From assembly GCF_018413525.1 (NCBI RefSeq), contig NZ_JAHCDD010000024.1, positions 1-64,000 of the forward strand: a stretch of DNA of 64,000 bases. Reading direction: 5' to 3'. Shown here one piece after another: positions 8,595 through 16,299 of this stretch. Position numbers and translations under genes: made by a program. The DNA comes from Acidovorax sp. CCYZU-2555. Lineage in GTDB: Bacteria; Pseudomonadota; Gammaproteobacteria; Burkholderiales; Burkholderiaceae_C. Numbering within the stretch: the first letter of the stretch is position 1; each line of letters opens with the position of its first letter. The notes beneath the pieces are model-generated. The model searched no databases. It worked only from the letters and a program-made list of their open reading frames with translations, and was not told the origin of the DNA.

Positions 8595-9503
8595 ATGAGC
8601 CCCCAAGAAGTCAAAAGCGTGATGAGTTCCGGTCTGTTGTCGTTCCCCGTGACCGACTTCGACAGCCAAGGTAACTTCAATGCCAAGAGCTATGCCGAAC
8701 GCCTCGAGTGGCTGGCGCCGTTCGGCGCCACCGCGCTGTTCGCCGCCGGCGGCACGGGCGAGTTCTTCTCGCTGACGGCTGAAGAGTATCCCGCGATCAT
8801 CAAGACCGCTGTGGACACTTGCAAGGGCAAAGTGCCAATCATCGCCGGCGCCGGCGGCCCTACGCGTTTCGCCATCCAGTGCGCCCAGGAAGCCGAAAAG
8901 GCCGGCGCGCACGGCGTCCTGCTGCTGCCTCACTACCTGACCGAAGCCAGCCAGGAAGGCCTGGCCGCGCACGTCGAAGCCGTCTGCAAGAGCGTCAAGT
9001 TCGGCGTGATCATCTACAACCGTGGCATCAGCCGCTTCACGCCCGAAACCGTTGCCAAGCTGTGCGAACGCAACCCCAACCTGGTCGGTTTCAAGGACGG
9101 CGTGGGCGACATCGAAGCCATGTCGGCCATGTTCCTGACCATGGGCGATCGCCTGGCCTATCTGGGCGGCCTGCCCACGGCTGAAGTCTATGCCGCTGCC
9201 TACAAGGCGCTGGGCACGCCCGTGTACTCGTCCGCTGTCTTCAACTTCATCCCCAAGACGGCCATCCGTTTCTACGAAGCGGTGAAGAACGACGACCACG
9301 CGACGCAGCACCACCTGCTCAAGACCTTCTTCATGCCTTACCTCGAGATCCGCAACCGCAGCGCCGGTTATGCCGTCTCGATCGTCAAGGCCGGCGCCAA
9401 GATCGCTGGTTACGACGCAGGCCCCGTGCGTGCACCGTTGGCTGACCTCAAGCCCAACGAAGTCGAAGAACTGGCCGCTTTGATGAAGCTCGTGGAGCAA
9501 TAA
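8595..9503 (+). CDS. kdgD: 5-dehydro-4-deoxyglucarate dehydratase
   Basis: 302 residues, a DapA-superfamily TIM-barrel lyase. KdgD converts 5-dehydro-4-deoxyglucarate, the GarD product, to 2-oxoglutarate semialdehyde with loss of water and CO2. Visible family features are GGTGEF around residues 52-57, the catalytic tyrosine Y141 in IIYNRG, and the Schiff-base lysine K167 in GFKDGVGD. The IYNRG and GFKDG signatures separate KdgD from DapA and NanA. A good ribosome site (AAAGGAT) precedes the ATG. Two overlapping hairpins directly after its stop may set its expression relative to downstream genes. Confidence 0.95.
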   Translation: MSPQEVKSVMSSGLLSFPVTDFDSQGNFNAKSYAERLEWLAPFGATALFAAGGTGEFFSLTAEEYPAIIKTAVDTCKGKVPIIAGAGGPTRFAIQCAQEAEKAGAHGVLLLPHYLTEASQEGLAAHVEAVCKSVKFGVIIYNRGISRFTPETVAKLCERNPNLVGFKDGVGDIEAMSAMFLTMGDRLAYLGGLPTAEVYAAAYKALGTPVYSSAVFNFIPKTAIRFYEAVKNDDHATQHHLLKTFFMPYLEIRNRSAGYAVSIVKAGAKIAGYDAGPVRAPLADLKPNEVEELAALMKLVEQ

Positions 9504-9510
9504 AGCCAGC

Positions 9511-9546
9511 GCCCCGGATCGGACGAGCGATCGTCCGCTCCGGGGC
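9511..9546. repeat. Hairpin 1 after kdgD
   Basis: GCCCCGGA-T-CGGACGA / loop GCGA / TCGTCCG-C-TCCGGGGC: 15 paired bases with a single T/C mismatch. There is no T-run, so it is not a standard terminator. Its 3' arm shares GGGGC (9542-9546) with the next hairpin. Confidence 0.9.
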
Positions 9547-9588
9547 ACATTGCACAGAGGCAGACGCTGCCCCTGTGCAATGTGCCCC
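9542..9588. repeat. Hairpin 2 after kdgD, overlapping hairpin 1
   Basis: A 16-bp perfect arm GGGGCACATTGCACAG (9542-9557) pairs with CTGTGCAATGTGCCCC (9573-9588). An inner GGCAG-ACG-CTGCC extends the stem past one A/C mismatch. Because bases 9542-9546 belong to both hairpins, only one can form at a time. It lies 84 bp before the next gene. Confidence 0.92.
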
Positions 9589-9672
9589 CGCTGCACCACA
9601 GGGGCACCAGGCCTTTGCGCGGCGGTATGCGGTTTCATTCCTTCCCATTGAACGACCCAAGGACCTCCCGGC

Positions 9673-10638
9673 ATGGCGCTTTCCCGACCCCGCGTTCTCC
9701 AATACGGCAAGATGCCGCTGCCCCAGCTGGATGCTGAACTGGCGCAAGCCTACGATGTGCAAATCCTCTCGGAGCAAGCCGATCCCGAGCGCTTCCTGGC
9801 GGAGCAGGGCGCGCAGTTTCCGTATGTGGTGACGTCGGCGGCCATGGGCCTGCCGGCGCGCGTCGTCGACGCGCTGCCCGAACTCAAATTTGTCAGCAGC
9901 TTCGGCGTGGGCTTCGACGCGCTCGACAAGGACGCGCTGCTGCGCCGCGGCGCGCGCGTGGGCTATACGCCGGGCGTGCTCGACGACTGCGTGGCCGACA
10001 TGGCCTGGGCGCTGCTGCTCGACGCCGCGCGCGGCGTGAGCGCCTCCGACCGCTTCGTGCGCCGCGGCGACTGGAGCCGCCAGCGCTTCGGTCTCGCAAC
10101 GCGGGTCTCGGGCAAGCGCCTGGGCATCTTCGGCATGGGCCGCATCGGCAGCGCCGTGGCGCGCCGCGGCGCGGGCTTCGACATGGAAGTGGCATATCAC
10201 AATCGCCGCCCCATCGACGGCTCGCCCCATCAGTACCTCGCGTCGCTGCTGGAGCTGGCGCGCTGGTCCGACTTTCTGATCATCACCGCCGCGGGCGGCG
10301 ACCACACGCGCCACCTCGTGAGCACCGAAGTGCTCGACGCGCTGGGCCCCGAGGGCTTTCTGGTCAACGTGGCGCGCGGCAGCGTGGTCGATGAGGCGGC
10401 ACTGGTCGAAGCGCTGCGCAGCGGTCGCATCGCGGGCGCGGGCCTCGATGTGTTCGAGGACGAGCCGCGTCCGCTGGCCGATCTGCTGACGCTGGAGAAC
10501 GCGGTGCTCGCGCCGCATATCGCCAGCGGCACGCACGATACCCGCCGCGCCATGGCCGACCTGGTGCTGCAGAACCTGCAGCAGTTCATCGCCACCGGCG
10601 AGCCCGCGGCCGAAGTGCCCTGGTCGGCGGCGCGCTGA
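9673..10638 (+). CDS. D-isomer-specific 2-hydroxyacid dehydrogenase
   Basis: 321 residues. A catalytic domain is formed from both ends of the chain, around a central Rossmann NAD(P)-binding domain with GIFGMGRIGSAVARRG at about residue 150. The active-site trio is visible: the arginine in VNVARGSVVDE, the glutamate in DVFEDEPR and the histidine in LAPHIASGT. Length and motifs fit the glyoxylate/hydroxypyruvate reductase branch, as does the HNRRP stretch after the second beta strand, which suggests NADPH use. It sits third in the aldarate operon, between kdgD and the lactonase, but has no obvious step in the GarD-KdgD route. Substrate unknown; it may reduce a 2-oxo acid from a side reaction or feeder pathway. 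Confidence 0.88.
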   Translation: MALSRPRVLQYGKMPLPQLDAELAQAYDVQILSEQADPERFLAEQGAQFPYVVTSAAMGLPARVVDALPELKFVSSFGVGFDALDKDALLRRGARVGYTPGVLDDCVADMAWALLLDAARGVSASDRFVRRGDWSRQRFGLATRVSGKRLGIFGMGRIGSAVARRGAGFDMEVAYHNRRPIDGSPHQYLASLLELARWSDFLIITAAGGDHTRHLVSTEVLDALGPEGFLVNVARGSVVDEAALVEALRSGRIAGAGLDVFEDEPRPLADLLTLENAVLAPHIASGTHDTRRAMADLVLQNLQQFIATGEPAAEVPWSAAR

Positions 10639-10738
10639 GCCTGTTTTTTCCCGGCACCTGCGGGCTGATGGGCGCTTCGCACCGAAGCGTTCGCGCAGGG
10701 TGCGTCGACTCTCCCGCCATTCAATAGGACATATTCAT

Positions 10739-11827
10739 ATGAACCGTCGCAAGCTGTTGAAGACTTTCAGCGCCACCGCCCTGGGCGCCTGGGGCGCCGC
10801 CGCCGGCGCGCAATCGTTCGGGTTCTCGCCCCATCAGCGCTACCCCGATCCCGCGGTCTTCATTCTCGACCCCAGCTTTGCCAAGTACCGCATCTACAGC
10901 AGCACCATCGAGCAGCTGGGCACGGGCATGCGCTGGGCCGAAGGCCCGGCCTATTTCCCGGAAACGGGAACGCTGATCCTGAGCGACATTCCCAACAACC
11001 GACTGATGAAGTTCGAGGAAAAGACCGGCAAGTTTTCCGTGCACAAGGAAAACGCCAACTACGCCAACGGCAATGCGCGCGACCGCCAGGGCCGCTTGAT
11101 CACCTGCGAGCATTCAGTGACGCGCCGCGTGGTGCGCACCGAGCGCGACGGCAGCACCACGGTGCTGGCCGATCGCTACCAGGGCAAGCGCCTGAATGCG
11201 CCCAACGACGTGGTGGTGAAGTCGGACGATAGCATCTGGTTCACCGATCCGCTGTTCGGCATCAACGGCGAATGGGAAGGCTCGCGCGCCACGCCCGAGC
11301 AGCCCGGCACCTATGTCTACCGCATCGGCAAGGACGGCCAGATCAGCGCCGTGGTCACCGATCTCGTCAACCCCAACGGCCTGGCGTTTTCTCCCGACGA
11401 GAAGAAGCTTTACGTGGTCGAGTGGAAAGGCAATCCCAATCGCGGCGTCTGGAGCTACGACGTTTCCGCCGATGGCACCAGCCTGTCGAACAAGACGCGG
11501 CTGATCGATGCCGACGGCCCGGGTGCGTTCGACGGCCTGCGCGTGGACCGCGACGGCAATCTGTGGTGCGGCTGGGGCTTCAGCGGCGCGTTCAGCCCCG
11601 AGGCCAGCGACATCGGCGGCGGCATGCGCGCCCATCTGCCGCTGGGCAAATCGGCGGAGATGGACGGTGTCAAGGTCTTCAATCCACAGGGCAAGCCGAT
11701 CGGATTCATCCGCCTGCCCGAGCGCTGCGCCAACCTCGAATTCGGCGGCCCCAAGCGCAACCGCTTGTACATGGCCAGCAGCCACTCTCTTTACGCCTTG
11801 TATGTCGAAGCCCACGGCGCGGCATGA
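10739..11827 (+). CDS. Exported SMP-30/gluconolactonase-family lactonase
   Basis: 362 residues from the ATG at 10739. The start is chosen because it opens a twin-arginine signal (MNRRKLLKTFSATALGAWG, cleavage near AGAQ); the frame extends 13 codons further upstream. The rest is a six-bladed SMP-30 beta-propeller with the metal-binding set: glutamate in RWAEGPAYF, asparagine in NAPNDVVV and aspartate in GAFDGLRVDRDGNLW. Family members hydrolyse sugar lactones with a divalent metal. Here, Tat export would place it in the periplasm, where it could open galactaro- or glucarolactone to the free aldarate for uptake. That role is inference from the operon. Confidence 0.87.
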   Translation: MNRRKLLKTFSATALGAWGAAAGAQSFGFSPHQRYPDPAVFILDPSFAKYRIYSSTIEQLGTGMRWAEGPAYFPETGTLILSDIPNNRLMKFEEKTGKFSVHKENANYANGNARDRQGRLITCEHSVTRRVVRTERDGSTTVLADRYQGKRLNAPNDVVVKSDDSIWFTDPLFGINGEWEGSRATPEQPGTYVYRIGKDGQISAVVTDLVNPNGLAFSPDEKKLYVVEWKGNPNRGVWSYDVSADGTSLSNKTRLIDADGPGAFDGLRVDRDGNLWCGWGFSGAFSPEASDIGGGMRAHLPLGKSAEMDGVKVFNPQGKPIGFIRLPERCANLEFGGPKRNRLYMASSHSLYALYVEAHGAA

Positions 11828-11855
11828 ACCCCCTTTTTATCCAGGAACCGAGCAA

Positions 11856-13304
11856 ATGACCCAATTCGACAACCTCATCAACGGCCAGTGGACTGCCGGC
11901 AAGAGCTACAGCCCCAACGCCAACCCCAGCGACCTGGCCGACGTGATCGGCGAGTACGCCCAGGGCGACGCTGCGGACGTCAATGCCGCCGTCGCCGCGG
12001 CCGCGGCCGCATTCCCCGCGTGGAGCACGTCGGGCATCCAGGCGCGCCACGATGCGCTCGACAAGATCGGCACCGAAATCCTCGCGCGCAAGGAAGAGCT
12101 GGGCGACCTGCTGGCGCGTGAAGAAGGCAAGACGCGTCCCGAAGCCATAGGCGAAGTCGGACGTGCGGGCCAGATCTTCAAGTTCTTCGCGGGCGAATGC
12201 CTGCGCCTGGCCGGCGAGACCCTGCCTTCGGTGCGTCCCGGCATCGGTGTGGAAATCACGCGCGAGCCCGTGGGTGTGGTCGGCCTGATCACGCCCTGGA
12301 ACTTCCCCATCGCGATTCCCGCCTGGAAGATCGCGCCCGCGCTGGCCTTCGGCAATTGCGTGGTGCTCAAGCCCGCCGATCTGGTGCCGGGCAGCGCCTG
12401 GGCGCTGGCCGACATCATCCACCGCAGCGGCATTCCCGCAGGCGTGTTCAACCTGGTGATGGGCCGCGGCCGCGTCATCGGTGAAGCGCTGGTGCAGCAT
12501 GACGATGTGGCGGCGATCAGCTTCACCGGCTCGGTCGGCGTGGGCAAGGGCATTGCCGCGGCCTGCGTGGCCAGCGGCAAGAAGGTGCAGCTCGAAATGG
12601 GCGGCAAGAACCCGCAGGTCGTGCTCGACGACGCCGACCTGAACCAGGCCGTCGAACTGTCGGCGCAAAGCAGCTTCTACTCCACCGGCCAGCGCTGCAC
12701 CGCGTCGAGCCGCCTGATCGTCACCGACAAGATCTACCCGGCCTTCATCGAAGCGCTGCAGGCGCGCATGGCCAAGATCAAGGTCGGCGATGCGCGTGCC
12801 GCGGGCACCGACATCGGCCCCGTGGTGAGCCAGGCCCAGCTCGAGCAGGATCTGAGCTATGTGGAAATCGCCCAGGCAGAAGGCGCTGTGCTGGCCGCGG
12901 GCGGCGCGCGTGTTGCCTGCCATTCGGGCAGCGACAAGAACGGCTTCTTCATGCAGCCCGCGCTGTTCGTCGACTCCACGCCCGCGATGCGCATCAACCG
13001 CGAGGAAGTGTTCGGCCCCGTGGCCAGCGTGATCCGCGTGCGTGACTACGAAGAAGCGCTGGCCGTGGCCAACGACACGCCGTTCGGCCTGGCCGCGGGC
13101 ATTGCCACGACCAGCCTGAAGTACGCCACGCACTTCAAGCGCCACAGCCAGGCCGGCATGGTGATGGTCAACCTGCCCACGGCAGGCGTCGACTACCACG
13201 TGCCGTTCGGCGGCCGCAAGGGTTCGAGCTACGGTCCGCGCGAGCAGGGCCGCTATGCGCAGGAGTTCTACACCACCGTGAAGACTGCCTACACGCTGGC
13301 GTAA
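11856..13304 (+). CDS. Aldehyde dehydrogenase, probably 2-oxoglutarate semialdehyde dehydrogenase
   Basis: 482 residues, an NAD(P)-dependent aldehyde dehydrogenase. Motifs: ITPWNFPIAIPAWKIAPAL, the cofactor-loop FTGSVGVGKGI, catalytic glutamate E247 in LEMGGKNPQVV and nucleophile C281 in STGQRCTASSR. The C-terminal oligomerisation strand (KGSSYGPREQGRYAQEFYT) resembles known 2-oxoglutarate-semialdehyde dehydrogenases. The KdgD product is exactly this aldehyde, so the gene would finish the pathway to 2-oxoglutarate. The frame is open far upstream, but the ATG at 11856 gives the family N-terminus (FDNLINGQW). It is the last gene of the operon and is followed by a terminator. Confidence 0.92.
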   Translation: MTQFDNLINGQWTAGKSYSPNANPSDLADVIGEYAQGDAADVNAAVAAAAAAFPAWSTSGIQARHDALDKIGTEILARKEELGDLLAREEGKTRPEAIGEVGRAGQIFKFFAGECLRLAGETLPSVRPGIGVEITREPVGVVGLITPWNFPIAIPAWKIAPALAFGNCVVLKPADLVPGSAWALADIIHRSGIPAGVFNLVMGRGRVIGEALVQHDDVAAISFTGSVGVGKGIAAACVASGKKVQLEMGGKNPQVVLDDADLNQAVELSAQSSFYSTGQRCTASSRLIVTDKIYPAFIEALQARMAKIKVGDARAAGTDIGPVVSQAQLEQDLSYVEIAQAEGAVLAAGGARVACHSGSDKNGFFMQPALFVDSTPAMRINREEVFGPVASVIRVRDYEEALAVANDTPFGLAAGIATTSLKYATHFKRHSQAGMVMVNLPTAGVDYHVPFGGRKGSSYGPREQGRYAQEFYTTVKTAYTLA

Positions 13305-13336
13305 ACCAGCACCCGCGTTATCCAACTTCTCTTTAC

Positions 13337-13360
13337 ACCGGGCCCTGGCCCGGTTTTTTT
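13337..13360 (+). terminator. Terminator of the aldarate operon
   Basis: ACCGGGCC-CT-GGCCCGGT followed by a run of T, 32 bp after the aldehyde dehydrogenase stop. A strong GC stem with a T-tract on the plus strand. Confidence 0.92.
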
Positions 13361-13368
13361 ATGCCCGC

Positions 13369-14214
13369 TCACTTGGGTGGTTGTGCCTGCTCGCAGTGCA
13401 CCTGAAACAGTTCGCGCTCGGCCAGAGAGTCGCCGAAACGCATGGCGCTGAGGCACCCGCCCCATACGCAGCCGGTGTCCAGGCCTATCAGGTCGTGGCG
13501 CGCGACCAGTCCCTGCTGCGACCAGTGGCCGAAAGCGATGGCGGTGTCCGTGCTGCGGCGCCCGGGCGCATCGAACCATGGCACCAGGCCGGGCGGGGCG
13601 TCGCTGGCGTTTTCGGTGCTGTCGAAATCCATGCGGCCCTCGGGCGTGCAAAAGCGCAGCCGCGTCAACGCGTTGACGATCACGCGCAGACGGTCGGCGC
13701 CCGCGAGATCGTCGCTCCAGGCCGCGGGCTGGTTGCCGTACATGGTGGCCAGGAAGGCCGGCAGCGCGTCGCTGCGCAGCACGGCTTCGACTTCCGCGGA
13801 CAGGGCCAGCGTCTGCTCCACCGTCCATGCGGGCAGCACGCCCGCATGCAGCATCAGCAGCCGTTCACCGCGCGCCGTGGTGTGCAGGCGGGTCAGCGGC
13901 TGGCGGCGCAACCAGTCGAGCAGCACGGCGCGGTCGGGCGCCTGCAGGATGGCTTGGAGCGTGTCGCGCTTGCCCGGGCCGCGCAGGCCATGGGCGGCGG
14001 TGAGCAGATGCAGGTCATGGTTTCCCAGCAGCGGACGCACCGCATCGCCCAGCGCCATGCAGCGGCGCAGCACTTCGAGCGATGACGGGCCGCGGTTGAC
14101 CAGATCGCCCAGCAGATACAGCGTATCGCGGCTCGGCGAGAAATCGATGACATCGAGCAGCCGACCAAGGGCTTCATCGCATCCCTGGATATCGCCGATA
14201 CAGTACATTGACAT
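13369..14214 (-). CDS. apaH: Symmetrical bis(5'-nucleosyl)-tetraphosphatase
   Basis: 281 residues. ApaH hydrolyses Ap4A to two ADP and can remove nucleoside-tetraphosphate caps from RNA. It is a calcineurin-like metallophosphatase with GDIQGC at 7-12, GDLVNRGPSS, LGNHDLHLL and, further on, MLHAGVLP and GHWSQQG, all metal- or phosphate-binding motifs. The frame runs upstream to 14829 without a stop, but the family start (xMYxIGDIQGC) places initiation at the ATG ending at 14214, or at the second ATG two codons later. Its start codon is only 24 bp from the divergent CNNM gene, so the two 5' ends must overlap. Confidence 0.95.
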   Translation of the reverse strand: MSMYCIGDIQGCDEALGRLLDVIDFSPSRDTLYLLGDLVNRGPSSLEVLRRCMALGDAVRPLLGNHDLHLLTAAHGLRGPGKRDTLQAILQAPDRAVLLDWLRRQPLTRLHTTARGERLLMLHAGVLPAWTVEQTLALSAEVEAVLRSDALPAFLATMYGNQPAAWSDDLAGADRLRVIVNALTRLRFCTPEGRMDFDSTENASDAPPGLVPWFDAPGRRSTDTAIAFGHWSQQGLVARHDLIGLDTGCVWGGCLSAMRFGDSLAERELFQVHCEQAQPPK

Positions 14215-14238
14215 GGTGTTCTTTCTACTTATTGATTC

Positions 14239-15537
14239 ATGGATTTTCTGCTGATTGCACTTTTGACCCTGCTCAATGGTGTGTTTGCCATGTCGGAATT
14301 GGCATTGGCGTCGAGTCGCAAGGCACGCCTTGCGAGCATGGCGGAAGATGGCGACAAAGGGGCTGCGGCCGCTTTGGTATTGCTTGAAAATCCAACCCAG
14401 TTCCTGTCCTCGGTACAGGTGGGCATTACTTCCATCGGCATGCTCAACGGCATCATTGGCGAGGCCGCATTCAGTGACGGTCTGGCCCTGTGGCTGCGAG
14501 ATGTCGGTGTACCCGAAAGCGCTTCGGGCGTTTCCGCCACGGCCATTGTCGTGGCAGTCATTACTTTCATCACCATCGTCTTTGGCGAGCTCGTTCCCAA
14601 GCGCATTGGCCAGTTGTACCCGGAAACCGTGGCGCGGCTGATTGCGCGCCCCATGACCTGGGTCGCGTCCGCGGCCAAGCCGTTTGTGCGCCTGCTGTCG
14701 GCGTCGACCCAGGCGGTGCTCACGCTGCTGCGCGTCAATGATTCTGCGAGCCGCGCGGTCACGGAAGAGGAAATCGTCGCCAGCCTCGAAGAAGGTCGCA
14801 ATGCCGGCGTGATCGAATTCCACGAGCACCAGATGGTGCAGAACGTCTTTCGCCTCGACGACCGTTCGCTGACTTCGCTGATGGTGCCGCGCTCCGATGT
14901 GCAGTGGCTTGACGCCGATCTATCGGTGCTCGAGGGCTTGCGGTTGTCGGCCGACGGCCAGGAAAAAGGCGGCCATTCGTGGTATCCGGTATGCCGTGGC
15001 TCGCTCGATGACGTGGTCGGCGTGATCAGTGTGTCCCGCATGCTGGCACTGGGCGCGGGCACGCAAGGCAAGCTGGGCGAGCATGCATTGCCCGCGGCCT
15101 TTTTGCCTGAAACGCTCAGTGGCATGGAATTGCTCGACCAGTTGCGCGCGCGTTCGGGTCGAATGGTATTCGTGGTCGATGAATACGGCGTGGTGCAAGG
15201 CATCATGACGCCGCGTGATTTACTCGAAGCCATTACCGGCGAACTCAAGCCCGGCGCCCATACCGATGCCTGGGCTACGCCGCGCGAAGATGGATCCTGG
15301 TTGCTTGATGGCTTGATGCCGGTGTCTGAACTCAAGGCCCGACTGGATATCCGCGATCTGCCCGATGAGGAGCGTGGCCGCTATAACACCATTGCGGGGC
15401 TTTTGATGGCTGAAACGGGACGATTGCCAGCAGTTGGCGAGAGAATCGCGTGTGCCGGATGGATCTTTGAAATCGTTGATCTGGATGGAAAACGCATTGA
15501 TAAGGTTCTTGCGGAGAAACCAGCGCAGACTTCTTGA
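14239..15537 (+). CDS. CNNM/CBS-domain membrane protein (HlyC/CorC family)
   Basis: 432 residues. The N-terminal CNNM (DUF21) domain opens MDFLLIALLTLLNGVFAMSE and continues with hydrophobic segments at about 50-75 and 92-116, including FGELVPKRIG. A cytoplasmic CBS pair follows (about 205-330, with LMVPRSDVQWLD and GVVQGIMTPRDLLEAI), and a CorC_HlyC C-terminal domain with WLLDGLMPVSELKARL. The family is linked to divalent cation (Mg/Co) handling; the old haemolysin label is not supported by biochemistry. The start is fixed by the family N-terminus; no clear Shine-Dalgarno is visible, and the 5' region is shared with apaH. Confidence 0.92.
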   Translation: MDFLLIALLTLLNGVFAMSELALASSRKARLASMAEDGDKGAAAALVLLENPTQFLSSVQVGITSIGMLNGIIGEAAFSDGLALWLRDVGVPESASGVSATAIVVAVITFITIVFGELVPKRIGQLYPETVARLIARPMTWVASAAKPFVRLLSASTQAVLTLLRVNDSASRAVTEEEIVASLEEGRNAGVIEFHEHQMVQNVFRLDDRSLTSLMVPRSDVQWLDADLSVLEGLRLSADGQEKGGHSWYPVCRGSLDDVVGVISVSRMLALGAGTQGKLGEHALPAAFLPETLSGMELLDQLRARSGRMVFVVDEYGVVQGIMTPRDLLEAITGELKPGAHTDAWATPREDGSWLLDGLMPVSELKARLDIRDLPDEERGRYNTIAGLLMAETGRLPAVGERIACAGWIFEIVDLDGKRIDKVLAEKPAQTS

Positions 15538-15594
15538 GTGGTGCTTGAAAATCAAGCAATGTAAATGTTGTGGAAATTACGTATAGTTTTTATG

Positions 15595-15621
15595 CTGACG
15601 TGGTTTTTATTTTTCTATAAT
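15595..15621 (+). promoter_or_regulatory. Putative promoter of the H-NS gene
   Basis: A consensus TATAAT (15616-15621) lies in an AT-rich stretch, with CTGACG at 15595-15600 as a possible -35 at the short spacing of 15 bp. It is 41 bp before the ATG. AT-rich DNA upstream fits H-NS autoregulation. Confidence 0.5.
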
Positions 15622-15662
15622 ATCCAAACACTTTTTCCACTCATCGATAAGATACGAACACC

Positions 15663-15953
15663 ATGAATTCCTACAAAGAATTGCTCAAGCAAAAAGAAGC
15701 CTTGGAACAGCAGATTCATGAGGCCCGCAGCCGCGAGTTGTCGGATGCAGTTTCCCGTGTGCGTGCCTTGGTCGCCGAGTATGAAATGACGCCTGAAGAT
15801 GTGTTTCCTCCTGCACGCGCCGCGCGCGCCGCGGGCACGGGTGCCAAGGTTGCTCCCAAGTACCGCGACCCCAACACCGGCCAGACCTGGACCGGCCGTG
15901 GCAAGGCGCCCAAGTGGATTCAGAACGAAGAGCGTGAAAAGTTCGCAATCTAA
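15663..15953 (+). CDS. H-NS family nucleoid protein
   Basis: 96 residues. The N-terminal half (MNSYKELLKQKEALEQQIHE) is a coiled-coil oligomerisation helix. The C-terminal domain carries the H-NS DNA-binding core YRDPNTGQTWTGRGKAPKWI, which inserts into the minor groove of AT-rich DNA. It is shorter than enteric H-NS (137), as is usual for the betaproteobacterial family. It would silence horizontally acquired AT-rich genes, possibly including the 51.5-53 kb stretch in this window. Monocistronic, with its own promoter and terminator. Confidence 0.93.
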   Translation: MNSYKELLKQKEALEQQIHEARSRELSDAVSRVRALVAEYEMTPEDVFPPARAARAAGTGAKVAPKYRDPNTGQTWTGRGKAPKWIQNEEREKFAI

Positions 15954-15970
15954 TTGCGTTTTGCTTCAAG

Positions 15971-15997
15971 AAAAGGCCTGCTCTGCAGGCCTTTTTT
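15971..15997 (+). terminator. Terminator of the H-NS gene
   Basis: AAAAGGCCTGC-TCT-GCAGGCCTTTTTT, a perfect GC-rich stem followed by T residues, starting 18 bp after the stop; usable in both directions. Confidence 0.93.
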
Positions 15998-16299
15998 GTT
16001 GCTCTACTTTTATGTCGAATATTGGACATAGAAGAACGATTTAAAAAGCTAAACGTGTCATAGGGCATTTGTCGGGGTGACAAGTTTTTTAACGGTCGTG
16101 TTCGATATTATCGAACTGAATTTTCACCGTAATGGTTCATTGCCGATCTCAGTGCAGAGGTTACAAATTGAATCATGCAATCGACACTGCTGCGATACGG
16201 CAATGAAATAGCAGGCGGTCTGAACGCCTTTGAGTCGCGCCGAAAATAAGCCGTATGCGGATGATTTGGCGCAGCGAGGAACGCGGGCACAATGGGCAT
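15998..16299. other. Intergenic region upstream of the flavin monooxygenase
   Basis: About 300 bp, AT-richer than its surroundings, with no convincing ORF. It contains the palindrome at 16100-16116 and probably the monooxygenase promoter, though no clear -35/-10 pair was identified. Confidence 0.6.
16100..16116. promoter_or_regulatory. Palindromic operator candidate
   Basis: GTTCGATA-T-TATCGAAC, a perfect 8-bp inverted repeat about 184 bp upstream of the flavin monooxygenase. It resembles half-sites (GTTCGATAATCG) bound by IclR-family regulators such as PcaU/PobR of aromatic catabolism. No such regulator gene is adjacent. Confidence 0.45.
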
